DNA from: Anaerolineaceae bacterium
GTDB taxonomy: Bacteria; Chloroflexota; Anaerolineae; Aggregatilineales; Phototrophicaceae
Direction of reading: 5' to 3'
Assembly (NCBI GenBank): GCA_020634165.1
Contig: JACKCF010000001.1
Coordinates: 744,001 to 808,000, forward strand
Length of the DNA: 64,000 bases
Positions within the stretch are counted from its first letter, which is position 1. The number at the start of each line of letters is the position of its first letter. Position numbers and translations under genes: made by a program. A model generated the notes under the pieces. That model searched no databases and was not told the DNA's origin. It worked only from the letters and a program-made list of their open reading frames with translations. This document shows, piece after piece, positions 1-9,025 of this stretch.

Positions 1-1
1 T

Positions 2-2386
2 CGGCTGGATGTGGGCCTGCTGCTGGTGATTTTGCTCAGTGGCTTTGCGGCGATGCCGCTGCTGTTGCAGCCACAGGGCCTGCCCAACGGCTCCGATGTG
101 CTCTATCATGCCTACCGCGCCGCCATGATGGACCGTGCCTGGACGCTGGGTGATATTTTCCCACGCTGGGCCGATGCTCTCTACTATGGCTATGGTGCGC
201 CGCTGTGGCACTTCTACGCACCCCTTAGCTACTATCTCACCAGCCTCATGTCGCGCCTGTTCGCGCTGGATGCCCTGGGAGCGATTCGGGCGCTGGTGCT
301 CCTCAGCTACTTCAGCATGGGCATTGGTATGTATTTCTTCAGCAAGCGCACCGCCGGACGATTAGCGGGCGTGCTTTCAGCGATTGCTTATCTGTTTGCG
401 CCCTATGTCTTTTTCACGCTGCCCTATGCGCGTGGTGCCTATCCTGAACTGCTGTCACTGGCCCTGTTTCCCTGGGTGATGTGGCGCTTTACGCTGCTGC
501 TCATCACCAACAGCCGCCGCGATACCGCTCTGGCAGCATTATGTTTGTTCCTGCTGATTATCAGCCATAACCTGATGGCGGTTGTTCTGACCCTGCTGCT
601 GCTGGCCTATCTGTTCTGGCAGACTATGGCCACCATGTCCATAACAGCCCGTCAGCAGTGGAAAAGGGCGTTGCAGCCCCACTTGCAGCCCCACTTGCGG
701 GCATTACTGGCGATGGCATTGGCTATCGGCTTGTCGGCCTATTTCTGGCTGCCGATTCTGCTGGAAGCTAACACGGTCCATCTGGAAAATCTGACAGCCG
801 GTGCCCAGCTTGACTACCGCAATTTCTTCGTTTGGCCGGATGTGCTGTTCGGCTTCGCGCCGCTGCCCGATGCGGGTGCCATCAATGGCCTGCGCCCAGT
901 GACCATCCTGGGCTTGCCACAGTGGCTTTTTGCGCTAACGGGCCTCGTTGGTGCCATCTGGCTGATTTTGCAGGGCGTTCGCAGTGGTCAGCGCCGGAAA
1001 CCTGCCCTGTATACAGCCATCTTCTTTGCCATTTGTGGGCTGATTTGCATCTTGCTGACTCTGCCACTGTCGGCCTCGGTATGGGATGCCATCAAGCCGC
1101 TGCAATATCTTCAATTTCCCTGGCGCCTATTAGGACCCGCCGCCTTTGCATTAGCGTTCCTGGTGGGTATGAACGCGCATTGGCTACAAAAGCTGTCGCG
1201 TCCTTCCTGGCAAACGGGCGCGATTGCGACGGTGGTGACCCTTGTGCTGGTATTCGCTGCACCGCTGTTCCATGTGGAAGAATGGCGCTATACCGATCTT
1301 GATACCTCGGTTGCGGCCTATCACGACAGTGAAGTCGCAGGCATCCAGATTGGTACGACTTTCACTGATGAATATCGTCCTGCCGATGTGCAGACGCGGC
1401 CCGGTCCGCAGCCGGATTTGCTGGCGGATTATGCCGATGGCTATCCGGTGGACCGCGCCCACGCGCCGGAAGGCGTTGATGTGTTTGCTGTCGCCAGCAG
1501 CCCGACTTCCAACGATTGGCAGACCCGCGCCGATGAGGTTTTCACGATGGAGGTCTACACGTTTTATTGGCCCGGATGGGTGGCTGCGGTCGATGGTGGA
1601 CAGGTTCCAGTCACGCCCTCGCCCAATCACGGCTTCATCACGTTTGAAGTCCCCGCTGGCCAGCATGATGTCAGCGTCTACCTGACGGCGACGGTTCCGC
1701 GCCTGATAGCCAACCTCATCAGCATCCTGACGATCATCGCCTTCTTTGCCGTGATGCGCTTCCTGCCTGCGGGTGCTTCCGCGCCTGCCACCGATCCGAT
1801 GAGCGCCCGACAACGGGCAGCGGTGCTGCTTGGTGGGTTGGTTGCCCTGGCGCTGGTGCTGCTGTTCCTGCCGGAACCAAGCGTTTTCTGGTTGAACACT
1901 GCGCCTGGACGTGCTCCGGCGGGCCAAGAAGTGCGCTACACCTTCATGGCCGATACGGGCGACGGAGAAGCCGAGTTAGCCCGTGTGGTTGGCTATGACC
2001 TGGGCAGCACGACCTACTCACCAGGCAATACGGTGCGCATTGCCATTTACTGGCAGGGTCGCCGCGATGATTATGACGTTAATTTCAGCAGTTTCGTCCA
2101 CATTGGCGAGCCAGATGTGCCGCCGCTGGCCCAGGCGGACAAGCTGCATCCGGGTGGCTATGCCATGCGCGATTGGTGGTCGCCGCAGGGTTATATCTAC
2201 GACCCTTATGAGATCAAGCTACCGGATGATATGCCTGCGGGGGAATACACCCTGTTCGTAGGGCTGTATATCTGTGAACTGGCCCCGGCTGGCGAGTGTG
2301 GCAATGGTTATCGGCCAGAGGTATTTGATGTGGATGACGCCTCTGTTGGCGATACACTGCCATTGACGACTATCACGATACGGTAA
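2..2386 (+). CDS. Multi-pass membrane protein, glycosyltransferase-like, 5' truncated
   Basis: A very hydrophobic protein with about ten membrane segments in residues 1-440, then an extracytoplasmic beta-rich region, another membrane helix near residue 575, one near 605, and a C-terminal beta domain. The N-terminal part has the look of YfhO/PMT-like proteins (the group often labelled 6-pyruvoyl-tetrahydropterin synthase-related membrane proteins): an acidic Asp in the first periplasmic loop (NGSDVLYH) and a second loop with a conserved-looking LWHFYAPL. These proteins probably use lipid-linked sugars, but no substrate can be read here. The frame is open to the left edge; a GTG at 11 could start translation, yet the first helix begins immediately, so the true start is probably upstream of the window. 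No following gene is tightly coupled. Confidence 0.75.
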   Translation, partial: RLDVGLLLVILLSGFAAMPLLLQPQGLPNGSDVLYHAYRAAMMDRAWTLGDIFPRWADALYYGYGAPLWHFYAPLSYYLTSLMSRLFALDALGAIRALVLLSYFSMGIGMYFFSKRTAGRLAGVLSAIAYLFAPYVFFTLPYARGAYPELLSLALFPWVMWRFTLLLITNSRRDTALAALCLFLLIISHNLMAVVLTLLLLAYLFWQTMATMSITARQQWKRALQPHLQPHLRALLAMALAIGLSAYFWLPILLEANTVHLENLTAGAQLDYRNFFVWPDVLFGFAPLPDAGAINGLRPVTILGLPQWLFALTGLVGAIWLILQGVRSGQRRKPALYTAIFFAICGLICILLTLPLSASVWDAIKPLQYLQFPWRLLGPAAFALAFLVGMNAHWLQKLSRPSWQTGAIATVVTLVLVFAAPLFHVEEWRYTDLDTSVAAYHDSEVAGIQIGTTFTDEYRPADVQTRPGPQPDLLADYADGYPVDRAHAPEGVDVFAVASSPTSNDWQTRADEVFTMEVYTFYWPGWVAAVDGGQVPVTPSPNHGFITFEVPAGQHDVSVYLTATVPRLIANLISILTIIAFFAVMRFLPAGASAPATDPMSARQRAAVLLGGLVALALVLLFLPEPSVFWLNTAPGRAPAGQEVRYTFMADTGDGEAELARVVGYDLGSTTYSPGNTVRIAIYWQGRRDDYDVNFSSFVHIGEPDVPPLAQADKLHPGGYAMRDWWSPQGYIYDPYEIKLPDDMPAGEYTLFVGLYICELAPAGECGNGYRPEVFDVDDASVGDTLPLTTITIR

Positions 2387-2454
2387 ACGGACTATCATAA
2401 AAGTGGCAATTCTGAGTGAAGTGCCTGAAACTATGTGTGAGGTGCCAAAAGTTA

Positions 2455-2555
2455 TTAGTCATTGGTTGTTAGTCTTGCCTGTTCAAGTGGGCCGGCTTTG
2501 GCTTCAGGTCAGGTTCCGCAAGTGAAAAAGCTAAAAACCAATTGCCAACGACTAA
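2455..2555. repeat. Imperfect inverted repeat upstream of lipoprotein gene
   Basis: An 11-base arm at 2455-2465 (TTAGTCATTGG) faces an arm at 2545-2555 (CCAACGACTAA) with one mismatch across about 80 bases. It sits just ahead of the lipoprotein gene. It could be a leader structure or chance. Confidence 0.25.
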
Positions 2556-2583
2556 AGACTGACAGAGGGCACACAGAGGACAA

Positions 2584-3477
2584 ATGATGAGCAAACGAGT
2601 TGGGTTGTTAGCTTGGGTGATGCTGGCGCTATTAGTCGCGGCCTGTGATACAGTGGCGACCGATACAGCGTTGACGCCTTCGGCCACGCCTGCGCGCCTG
2701 CTGGCAACGGCTTTCATTTCGCCCACGCCCAACCCGGAACAGGTGCGCGCGACTCAGTTGGCCATCACACCGACCTTTGCCCAGCCGACCATGACCGTAC
2801 AGCCTTCTCCCTCGCCCTTTGTTGGCGTGTTCATTGGCGAGGCCCAGCGCGAGGACAGCAGCGTCCATGTGGAAGAACCGTTTTTCGCGCCCGACATCAG
2901 CGTCTTTGCGCAACCGACTGCCAATGCCAATCGCTGCGGTATCGTCGTTGACCGCGCTTATGTGACGGCCTGGCAGACCACAGCCGACGTCAATCGTGAA
3001 CTGGGCTGCCCGATCCAGGCGGCCTTCGGCTTCTTCGGCACGGTGCAGGTGTTCGAGCATGGTGTTATGTACCGCCGTGATGACACCCGCGAAATCTGGG
3101 CCATCACCAGCGATGGCCAGCAGGGCACCTATAACTACATGGAGAACCCGCCGCAGGTCGAAATCCAGGGTATGAGTGCGCCCAATGGCCTGCTGCCGCC
3201 CCAGGGCGATTTCGCCGTGATGTGGTTGAACGTCCAGGGCTTACGTGACCGCATGGGTTATGCTCGTACCGAGGCCCTATCCGATGTGGCCCTGGGCACA
3301 CAGCGCTTCACGACCGGTACCTTCCTGCTCGATGCCAACTCCGGCCAGAGCTATGCCCTGACCAACGATGGCCGCGTATTTGGTCCCTTCGCTGTGCCGG
3401 AAGCGGACGAGGGCACAGGCACCCCTTCGCCGGATGATGTGCAGGTCATCAGCACTCAAGTTGATGAGGAGCCGTAG
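2584..3477 (+). CDS. Putative lipoprotein with Thr/Pro linker
   Basis: An exported lipoprotein of 297 residues. The N-terminus is a lipoprotein signal peptide with a lipobox ending LLVAAC at Cys21, followed by a Thr/Pro/Ala-rich linker to about residue 75. The globular part (about 105-270) begins NRCGIVVDRAYVTAW and contains two loosely similar aromatic/Gly segments. One resembles LGFP-type repeats of cell-wall proteins (RELGCPIQAAFGFFG...VFEHGVMYRR), and a second is at WLNVQGLRDRMGYA. Such repeats often sit near wall-active or surface proteins; the function is unknown. The ATG at 2584 has a GAGGA ribosome site about five bases upstream. Confidence 0.75.
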   Translation: MMSKRVGLLAWVMLALLVAACDTVATDTALTPSATPARLLATAFISPTPNPEQVRATQLAITPTFAQPTMTVQPSPSPFVGVFIGEAQREDSSVHVEEPFFAPDISVFAQPTANANRCGIVVDRAYVTAWQTTADVNRELGCPIQAAFGFFGTVQVFEHGVMYRRDDTREIWAITSDGQQGTYNYMENPPQVEIQGMSAPNGLLPPQGDFAVMWLNVQGLRDRMGYARTEALSDVALGTQRFTTGTFLLDANSGQSYALTNDGRVFGPFAVPEADEGTGTPSPDDVQVISTQVDEEP

Positions 3478-3813
3478 ACGGCGGTAAGGGTGCAGAACGA
3501 GGTGGTTTTGTTGCCGTATAGCGCAGCAAAAGCCTACCAATGGTCGTACTCAGGGAGCCATTTTCGGGCAGAAATGCCTGTTTTTCTGCTTTTTCTGCCG
3601 TATTTAGCTGCATAACGAGAAAAAAGTTTTTCCGCCAGATTTTGGGTAAAAAGATCGCATCCTAAAATCCCCACTCTTCACGGAGTAGGGATTTTTTATT
3701 GGCGGCATAGGAGCAGCATAGCACAGGTTGGATGCGAAAAGCGTTCCATATGGTATGGCTTTCGGCCTTACCCTAAAACACTTTTCCACAGGGCGAGGGA
3801 CATGTGAAATAGC
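3478..3813. other. Intergenic gap between convergent genes
   Basis: About 335 bases between the ends of two convergent genes. Apart from the terminator hairpin at 3666-3698 no gene or RNA is visible; short frames here lack ribosome sites. Confidence 0.5.
3666..3698 (+). terminator. Rho-independent terminator, probably bidirectional
   Basis: Stem AATCCCCACTC / GAGTAGGGATT (one G-T pair), loop TTCACG, followed by a T run. On the opposite strand the stem is followed by TTTT, so it may also end the minus-strand operon whose last gene stops at 3814. Confidence 0.75.
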
Positions 3814-4650
3814 CTATTGTTCATCATACGGCTTAAGCAAATCGTGGGCTGTGAGCAGGCGGGCGTTAGCAGCGTCAAGCTGCTGCTGAATGGTTGGCGG
3901 GACTTCTTCCTGCAAAGTAGCGAATACATACTGATAGCCGAGTGTGTTAGCCAGCATCAGCCCCGTTTCGATGGTGCGCTGCAACTCTGCTATGGCCTCA
4001 TCGGTGGTGTTGAAATTATCTTTGCACTCGACATAGTAGCCCCCGTTTTTGTGGAAGCGTATCAAATCGATGTCCGTATGGAGGTGACGATTTTTAACCT
4101 CCACAGCGATGAATTTATCCTGAAATCGTTCTGATGGATGGACCTCTTGATTGAGATATACCAAGGCATTGAGCAGTGTTAGTCCACCATCCTTGACTGC
4201 TTCGCTGACTAGCGGATTGAGTTTATATTCTATCTGCGCATTGATCGGCAGCGGGAAGGGGTGAGTAAAGCCCCTGCACACAAAGTGATATAATGGCGCG
4301 CCACTGCTATTGATGATCATATCGTACAGCGGATACCAATCCACCATTCCGCAGTCTGGGCATTCTAGTGAATAACCGCGCTGAAAAATGGCCTTCGAGA
4401 TGGCTGTTGCTGCTTTGATGAAACGCTCGCTGTTCTCCCCAGGTTTGACCGCCCGAATCAGTTGATCGGCGGTCAGTGCGTTCCCTTTACGGAGTTGGGC
4501 ATTGCTCAACAGGCGCACAATGAGCGGATCACGGTAGTATTCCTGCTGCATCATGGTCAACTTGACGAACGCATTCAGTCGCTTACTCACGGGACGATCA
4601 GTGACAACATGGTAGCCAGCATCTCTGAGTGCTTGAATGGGATCGTTCAA
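3814..4650 (-). CDS. PD-(D/E)XK nuclease-like protein
   Basis: A 278-residue soluble protein with no confident name. Residues about 190-225 show the layout of a PD-(D/E)XK core: an acidic strand TDIDLIRF, a turn KNGG, then a strand YYVECKD giving the E-x-K motif, with a following helix. A Cys pair (CPDCG) near 117 and a later lone Cys suggest a partial metal-binding insert. The start is TTG at 4650 with a strong AGGAGG eight bases upstream; that TTG overlaps the stop of the upstream DUF4269 gene (TTGA), so the two are translationally coupled. The nuclease fold is inferred from motif spacing only; catalysis is not proven. Confidence 0.6.
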   Translation of the reverse strand: MNDPIQALRDAGYHVVTDRPVSKRLNAFVKLTMMQQEYYRDPLIVRLLSNAQLRKGNALTADQLIRAVKPGENSERFIKAATAISKAIFQRGYSLECPDCGMVDWYPLYDMIINSSGAPLYHFVCRGFTHPFPLPINAQIEYKLNPLVSEAVKDGGLTLLNALVYLNQEVHPSERFQDKFIAVEVKNRHLHTDIDLIRFHKNGGYYVECKDNFNTTDEAIAELQRTIETGLMLANTLGYQYVFATLQEEVPPTIQQQLDAANARLLTAHDLLKPYDEQ

Positions 4651-5210
4651 CGTGCAAACCTCCTGAGCAGGGCTTCATCATCAAGTTGGGCCAGGTCGAG
4701 CAGGGCGGCATAGGGATCGCCAGCGATGCCAAAATAGTGGCCGAAGGCAGGTTCGGTTTTGAGGCCATCGCGCTTGAGCGCCCGAATGTGCTCTTTGGCC
4801 TCTGGAAACAGTGCCAGTAAGCGCGCTTCAATCAGCATGTGAATATAGGCATGCTGCTGCTCGACCGGAATAGATTGGGCGAATAGCTCAAAGTCGAAGC
4901 TGTAGGCAGTGAATCGGGCGATGTGCGAAGGTTGCCCCTTGATGACCTTATCCGCTGCCGTAAATCCGCTGATGTGGCCAAAGTAGTAGCGGACATCTGC
5001 CGCAAATGCCGCCAGATCAGGCGCATAACACAGAATATCCAGGTCGCTGCCAGGAACCTCAATATTGAGTGGGATGGTTCCGGCGAGCGCAGGCTGATAG
5101 GCTGCGAGATGCGTCATCACCTGCGCCTGCTGCATGGCAGCATAGGCCATCTGCTGACGGTCTGTGCCTGTTTGCAGATAGCGAATGTTGCGCCAGTTGC
5201 GGCTAGCCAT
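4647..5210 (-). CDS. DUF4269 nucleotidyltransferase-like protein
   Basis: A 187-residue protein starting MASRNWRNIRYL. Around residue 46 it carries VPGSDLDILCY, the G-S-x(n)-D-x-D pattern of nucleotidyltransferase-fold proteins and of the DUF4269 family, and its C-terminal FGHYFGIAGDPYAALLDL is also typical of that family. No in vivo role is established for DUF4269. The ATG at 5210 was chosen because it overlaps the upstream stop by eight bases and restores the family N-terminus; a longer frame up to 5300 runs antisense-like through the neighbour. It is the middle gene of a three-gene coupled operon. Confidence 0.75.
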   Translation of the reverse strand: MASRNWRNIRYLQTGTDRQQMAYAAMQQAQVMTHLAAYQPALAGTIPLNIEVPGSDLDILCYAPDLAAFAADVRYYFGHISGFTAADKVIKGQPSHIARFTAYSFDFELFAQSIPVEQQHAYIHMLIEARLLALFPEAKEHIRALKRDGLKTEPAFGHYFGIAGDPYAALLDLAQLDDEALLRRFAR

Positions 5211-5445
5211 TGCCCTGGATTTTTTGCTTGATCTCGACCTCGTACAGCGCGCGTTCTTTGACCGATTCGCCAAAAATCGCCAGCCCGGAATTAAACACAA
5301 TCAGGGCGATGGTGCCATTGAGGAACCAGCTTTTGCCTTTAGATTTGCGGATGGTCGCGCAGCCGAGCATACTCGCGCCCAGGCCAGTCAGCAGTAATCC
5401 CAGCGGTGCGAACAGGTTCCAGCGCGAATAATGATCTTCATTCAT
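5203..5445 (-). CDS. Small two-helix membrane protein
   Basis: An 80-residue protein with two predicted membrane helices (about 11-30 and 42-60) and a charged C-terminal tail. The start ATG has GGAGG eight bases upstream, a good sign that it is real. It is the first gene of the operon with the DUF4269 and nuclease-like genes and overlaps the next start by eight bases. No family is recognised. Confidence 0.65.
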   Translation of the reverse strand: MNEDHYSRWNLFAPLGLLLTGLGASMLGCATIRKSKGKSWFLNGTIALIVFNSGLAIFGESVKERALYEVEIKQKIQGNG

Positions 5446-5513
5446 GAGGGTGCCTCCATGTTGATGTGTAGTCAGTGTCGCATAATCGTCAGACGCAGGT
5501 AATCGGTGCTGGA

Positions 5514-6287
5514 TTACTTTGTGACGGTCACGATGGGCTGGTAGAAACCGGAATCCTCCGACATGTGCCAGGTGATATTTTGCAGTCCGGCTGCTGCTAG
5601 CTGCGTGTCAATTTCTGCGCGCTGCCATGTTCGCAACCGTGAAGTGAGGCTACGCGTCTGCCAACCGTTCTCGCTCTCCGTCATGATGAACTGTTCCATA
5701 CCGTAGGTCTGCATGGCTTCGTCCCAATCCCACAATTGGAACGTAACCCGTCGCTGGTTGCCGTCATTGCTTCTGCGCGGCGGCGAAAAAGTCGGTGCTT
5801 CCTGTACAAAGGCATCGTAATCGCGCAAGGTGATGATCAGCAGGCTGGCATCGTGCATGTGCAGCTTCATGGTTTGCAAGGCCATCCTCAGATCATCCTC
5901 AGTCAGAAAATGGGCGATGCTGTTATCCGCACTGAGGACGACATCAGCAACCTGCGTGGATGTCGGCGGCTGGAGCAGGTCCATCACACTGAAGGTCGGC
6001 GGCGTTTGCAGGTCGAAACGGGCTTTGAGTTGTTCCGCTTGTACAATAGCCTGTGGACTGAGGTCGCTGGCAATGACGCGATAGCCCTGCAGCGCCAGTC
6101 CGAATGCCTGCGTGCCTACGCCGCAGGTCACATCGCGGACGGTCGTGCTGTTGGGGGGAAAATCGTAATTTTGCAGCAACTCGCTGAGTATACGCCCCTG
6201 GTTACCGACCGATTTTTCCCAATCCGCGAAGATGGCCGTATAGTCGCTGGCGAAGTCATCATAAAATTGTGTGACATTTTGATTCAT
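5514..6287 (-). CDS. Class I SAM-dependent methyltransferase
   Basis: A 257-residue Rossmann-fold methyltransferase. Motif I is VRDVTCGVGTQAFGLAL (about 48-64), the acidic end of strand 2 is VIASDLSPQAI, and strand 4 is ADVVLSADNSIAHF. The size and layout match small-molecule methyltransferases of the glycine/sarcosine type or ubiE-like families; the substrate cannot be read. It is transcribed alone. Confidence 0.85.
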   Translation of the reverse strand: MNQNVTQFYDDFASDYTAIFADWEKSVGNQGRILSELLQNYDFPPNSTTVRDVTCGVGTQAFGLALQGYRVIASDLSPQAIVQAEQLKARFDLQTPPTFSVMDLLQPPTSTQVADVVLSADNSIAHFLTEDDLRMALQTMKLHMHDASLLIITLRDYDAFVQEAPTFSPPRRSNDGNQRRVTFQLWDWDEAMQTYGMEQFIMTESENGWQTRSLTSRLRTWQRAEIDTQLAAAGLQNITWHMSEDSGFYQPIVTVTK

Positions 6288-6377
6288 ATACAGTCCCTGT
6301 TAGTGTTTATTCATATGGTATTTGTTACTATGAGCGGTATTGACACATCATACTCTGCATAAAAGATAGGTCAACTT

Positions 6378-6818
6378 ATGACTGAACACTTGCCTAAACG
6401 CAAAAATAAGGTCGGGCAGAAAAACAGGCTTCGGACTATATGGAAATTCCTAAACGAAAACTTAATTTCGGGTCTCATTATTCTTGCGCTCGGTACTTTC
6501 TGCGCAGGAGCAGGAGGGATAGGACCTTGTAACTTTGTTCAAACGATAATTGTTCAGATTTTACCATCTGTGCCTACACAGGTTATAGATTCTACTCCGG
6601 TTTTAACACCAGAAGCGCCGGACGATGGGTTGGTAACTTTGACTCCTGCCATCAACGCAACGGTCATTCCAACTACACCTTCGTTTGTCGAAACAACAGC
6701 ACCACCATCTAATATGATTACGCCGACAATGAATATGACGGAGGTCTGTGCAACCCCAATATTCAATACCAAGTGCATAGCGCCACCAACTCCTACCTCG
6801 ACAGAACCACCATCTTAA
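6378..6818 (+). CDS. Membrane-anchored Thr/Pro-rich protein
   Basis: A 146-residue protein with a basic cytoplasmic N-terminus (about 1-28), one membrane helix (about 31-55, containing two Cys) and a long extracytoplasmic tail rich in Thr, Pro and Val, ending in PTPTSTEPPS. No domain is recognised. It ends 33 bases before a WD40 gene on the same strand and shares its AT-rich composition, so the two probably form an operon that differs from its GC-rich surroundings. Confidence 0.6.
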   Translation: MTEHLPKRKNKVGQKNRLRTIWKFLNENLISGLIILALGTFCAGAGGIGPCNFVQTIIVQILPSVPTQVIDSTPVLTPEAPDDGLVTLTPAINATVIPTTPSFVETTAPPSNMITPTMNMTEVCATPIFNTKCIAPPTPTSTEPPS

Positions 6819-6851
6819 GATTGACTTCTAAATATAAAACAGGAGACCACA

Positions 6852-7868
6852 ATGCTTGCCCGCTATAATCCGATCCTTATCGTCATCATTTTATGCTCAC
6901 TGTTTGTTTACATCGCGGTTGCCCAAGAAACGGATAACGCGGTTATTACTGCTGAAAATGCTGAAGAAGTACAGGAAATCTTTGTGTCAACGGAACATCA
7001 ACCTTGGGGACGTGCGGTAGCTTTTAGCCCTGATGGCGAGATTTTGGCAACAGCATCCGATGATCGAATTGTTCGCTTGTGGGATGTAAATGATGAAATA
7101 CTCATTGATGAATTGACCGGACACGAAGCACAGCTAAGAGATGTAGCCTTTAGCCCAGATGGTCAATATCTTGCTTCAAGCGATGGTGCGGGTATTGTCA
7201 TTATTTGGGACATGGAAAAGCTTGAACCTTTGGCGGAACTTGATGGGCATCTTGATGGTGTCATAAGCCTATTGTTTGCCAACACAGGTACGATTCTCTT
7301 TACAGGTGGCGCAGGTGAAGATAGATACATCCTTTTCTGGAATTTGGAGTCAATAGAAGACCCATCGGAATATGATTCGATTGCGCTGAGTGGTGGAGTA
7401 GATGGACTTGCTATAAGTAAGGATGATCGGTTGTTTGCTGCTGGTTCTTGGGAAGGGCGGGCATTTCTTTGGCAAGTCAAAGGTGTCGAAACAACTCTGC
7501 AACATCGATTTGAACATGGTGAGGCAATTTTGGGCATTGATCTAAACAGTACAGGAAGCATACTCGCGACCGTCGGTAATGATCGTGTTGCCCGCCTGTG
7601 GGATACAGAAACAGGACTAGAAATTGTGGAGTTTGCAGACCATCGACGTGAAATAGTGGACGTCGATTTTAGTCCAAATGATGCTCTATTGTTAACTTGT
7701 GGACGTGACCATACGATGCGCCTCTGGGATATTGAGAATGAAGTCAGGGTAGCTGTTATTGAGAATGAGGGTGCTGAAGTTATCGATTGCGAATTCAACC
7801 CCCAAGGAACAAAGATTGCGACCATTGACGCCGATGGTGTGGTCCGAATGTGGGCGATTCCAGAATAG
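6852..7868 (+). CDS. Secreted WD40-repeat protein
   Basis: A 338-residue beta-propeller with a signal peptide (about 1-24, cleavage near AVAQ). At least six to seven WD repeats are visible, with recurring AFSPDGxxLATAS...RLWD signatures, for example at residues 55-80, 97-122, 230-250 and 275-290. Such propellers are protein-protein scaffolds; no enzymatic motif is present. AGGAG lies just upstream of the ATG. Its AT-rich codon use contrasts with flanking genes. Confidence 0.85.
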   Translation: MLARYNPILIVIILCSLFVYIAVAQETDNAVITAENAEEVQEIFVSTEHQPWGRAVAFSPDGEILATASDDRIVRLWDVNDEILIDELTGHEAQLRDVAFSPDGQYLASSDGAGIVIIWDMEKLEPLAELDGHLDGVISLLFANTGTILFTGGAGEDRYILFWNLESIEDPSEYDSIALSGGVDGLAISKDDRLFAAGSWEGRAFLWQVKGVETTLQHRFEHGEAILGIDLNSTGSILATVGNDRVARLWDTETGLEIVEFADHRREIVDVDFSPNDALLLTCGRDHTMRLWDIENEVRVAVIENEGAEVIDCEFNPQGTKIATIDADGVVRMWAIPE

Positions 7869-7973
7869 AAGGCTGCTCTATAGTTCACAATTTGCTCATA
7901 AGGGTTTCATCTTCTGTGCGGCGTGTTGGTGCTAGCCTTTGTCCGTAACGATGCTAACGTAAGGAGACTTCCT

Positions 7974-8447
7974 ATGCTCGCGATTGGCGACATGGCCCCT
8001 GAATTTGCACTGCCTAACCAGAACGGCGACGTTGTCCGTTTGAGCGATTATCGTGGTAAGAAGGTCGTGATTTTTGCGTTCCCCAAAGCGGGGACCAGCG
8101 GCTGCACCAAGCAGGCCTGCGCCTTCCGGGATGCACTGCCTAAGTTGCAGGATGCGAATGCGGTCGTTTTTGGCGTCAGCGGCGATACCCAGGCAGAACT
8201 GAAGCACTTCAAGGAGAGTGAAAAGCTCACCTATGATCTGCTGTCGGATCGGTCACACAGTATGCTCGATGCTTACGGCGCGTGGGCGATTGGCTTTGGC
8301 ATGATTAAAATTCCTATTATCCGCCGCAGCATGTGGGTGATTGATGAACAGGGCCGCTTAATCGACATGGAAATTGGCATCGCGCCCGAAAAAAGCATGC
8401 AGCAAGCGCTTGAGACCGCCCTCAGAGGGGCGGCAGCCGGCAGCTAG
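7974..8447 (+). CDS. bcp: PrxQ/Bcp-type peroxiredoxin
   Basis: A 157-residue thiol peroxidase that reduces hydroperoxides. The active site reads KAGTSGCTKQAC, with the peroxidatic Cys44 and the resolving Cys49 five residues on, the arrangement of the atypical two-Cys PrxQ group. The ATG at 7974 is preferred over a start at 7923 because AAGGAG lies seven bases upstream and the protein then begins with the normal family N-terminus. A second PrxQ gene follows on the same strand. Confidence 0.88.
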   Translation: MLAIGDMAPEFALPNQNGDVVRLSDYRGKKVVIFAFPKAGTSGCTKQACAFRDALPKLQDANAVVFGVSGDTQAELKHFKESEKLTYDLLSDRSHSMLDAYGAWAIGFGMIKIPIIRRSMWVIDEQGRLIDMEIGIAPEKSMQQALETALRGAAAGS

Positions 8448-8524
8448 CCGGATATAGGCAACGCGCAGCAAAGTGCGCTACAGTTGATTAACCACTATTT
8501 TTGTTTACGAGGAGGAGCGTTCCC

Positions 8525-8983
8525 ATGCCAGAAGTTGGCCAACCATTCCCGGATTTTTCTCTGCCTAATCAAGATGGCGAAACCGTCAAACTCAGCGATC
8601 TGCGGGGCAAGCGCGTGATCCTGTTTGCCTATCCCAAAGCTGGGACCAGCGGCTGCACCACTCAGGCCTGCGGTTTCCGCGATGCCTTCCCGCGCATTGA
8701 AGCTGCCGATTCAGTGGTGCTGGGCATCAGCCCGGATGCGCCCAAAGACAATAAGAAGTGGCAGATCGACGAAAACCTGCCCTATGACCTGCTCAGTGAT
8801 GAGGACCACAGCCATCTGGAAGCCTGGGGTGCCTGGGGTGAAAAATCCATGTACGGCAACACCTATGAAGGTGTGATTCGCTCGCACTGGATCATTGATG
8901 AAAATGGCATACTGCAAGATGAGCAAATCAAGATCAGCCCGGCAGATAGCATCGCCAAGGGCTTAAAGGCGCTCGGCCTGTAG
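8525..8983 (+). CDS. bcp: PrxQ/Bcp-type peroxiredoxin, tandem paralogue
   Basis: A 152-residue peroxiredoxin with the same active-site layout as its neighbour (Cys44 and Cys49 in TSGCTTQACGF). The two proteins are alike in the N-terminal half and differ more in the C-terminal half (here an extra acidic/Trp segment EAWGAWGEKS). The start is supported by GAGGAGGAG seven bases upstream of the ATG at 8525. A terminator follows directly, so the pair is probably one unit. Confidence 0.88.
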   Translation: MPEVGQPFPDFSLPNQDGETVKLSDLRGKRVILFAYPKAGTSGCTTQACGFRDAFPRIEAADSVVLGISPDAPKDNKKWQIDENLPYDLLSDEDHSHLEAWGAWGEKSMYGNTYEGVIRSHWIIDENGILQDEQIKISPADSIAKGLKALGL

Positions 8984-8995
8984 AGAAAAATGTAA

Positions 8996-9021
8996 GGGCT
9001 TGGTAGACCAGGCCCTTTTTT
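8996..9021 (+). terminator. Rho-independent terminator after PrxQ pair
   Basis: Stem GGGCTTGG / CCAGGCCC with loop TAGA and a TTTTTT tail, 12 bases after the second PrxQ stop. Confidence 0.85.
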
Positions 9022-9025
9022 GTGG

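Noticed and set aside
1184..1927. Minus-strand frame of 247 codons inside the first gene
   Set aside because: Antisense shadow of the membrane protein; Arg/Gln/Gly-rich composition and no family match.
5736..6362. Plus-strand frame of 208 codons opposite the methyltransferase
   Set aside because: The methyltransferase motif I on the minus strand is clear; this frame is a shadow.
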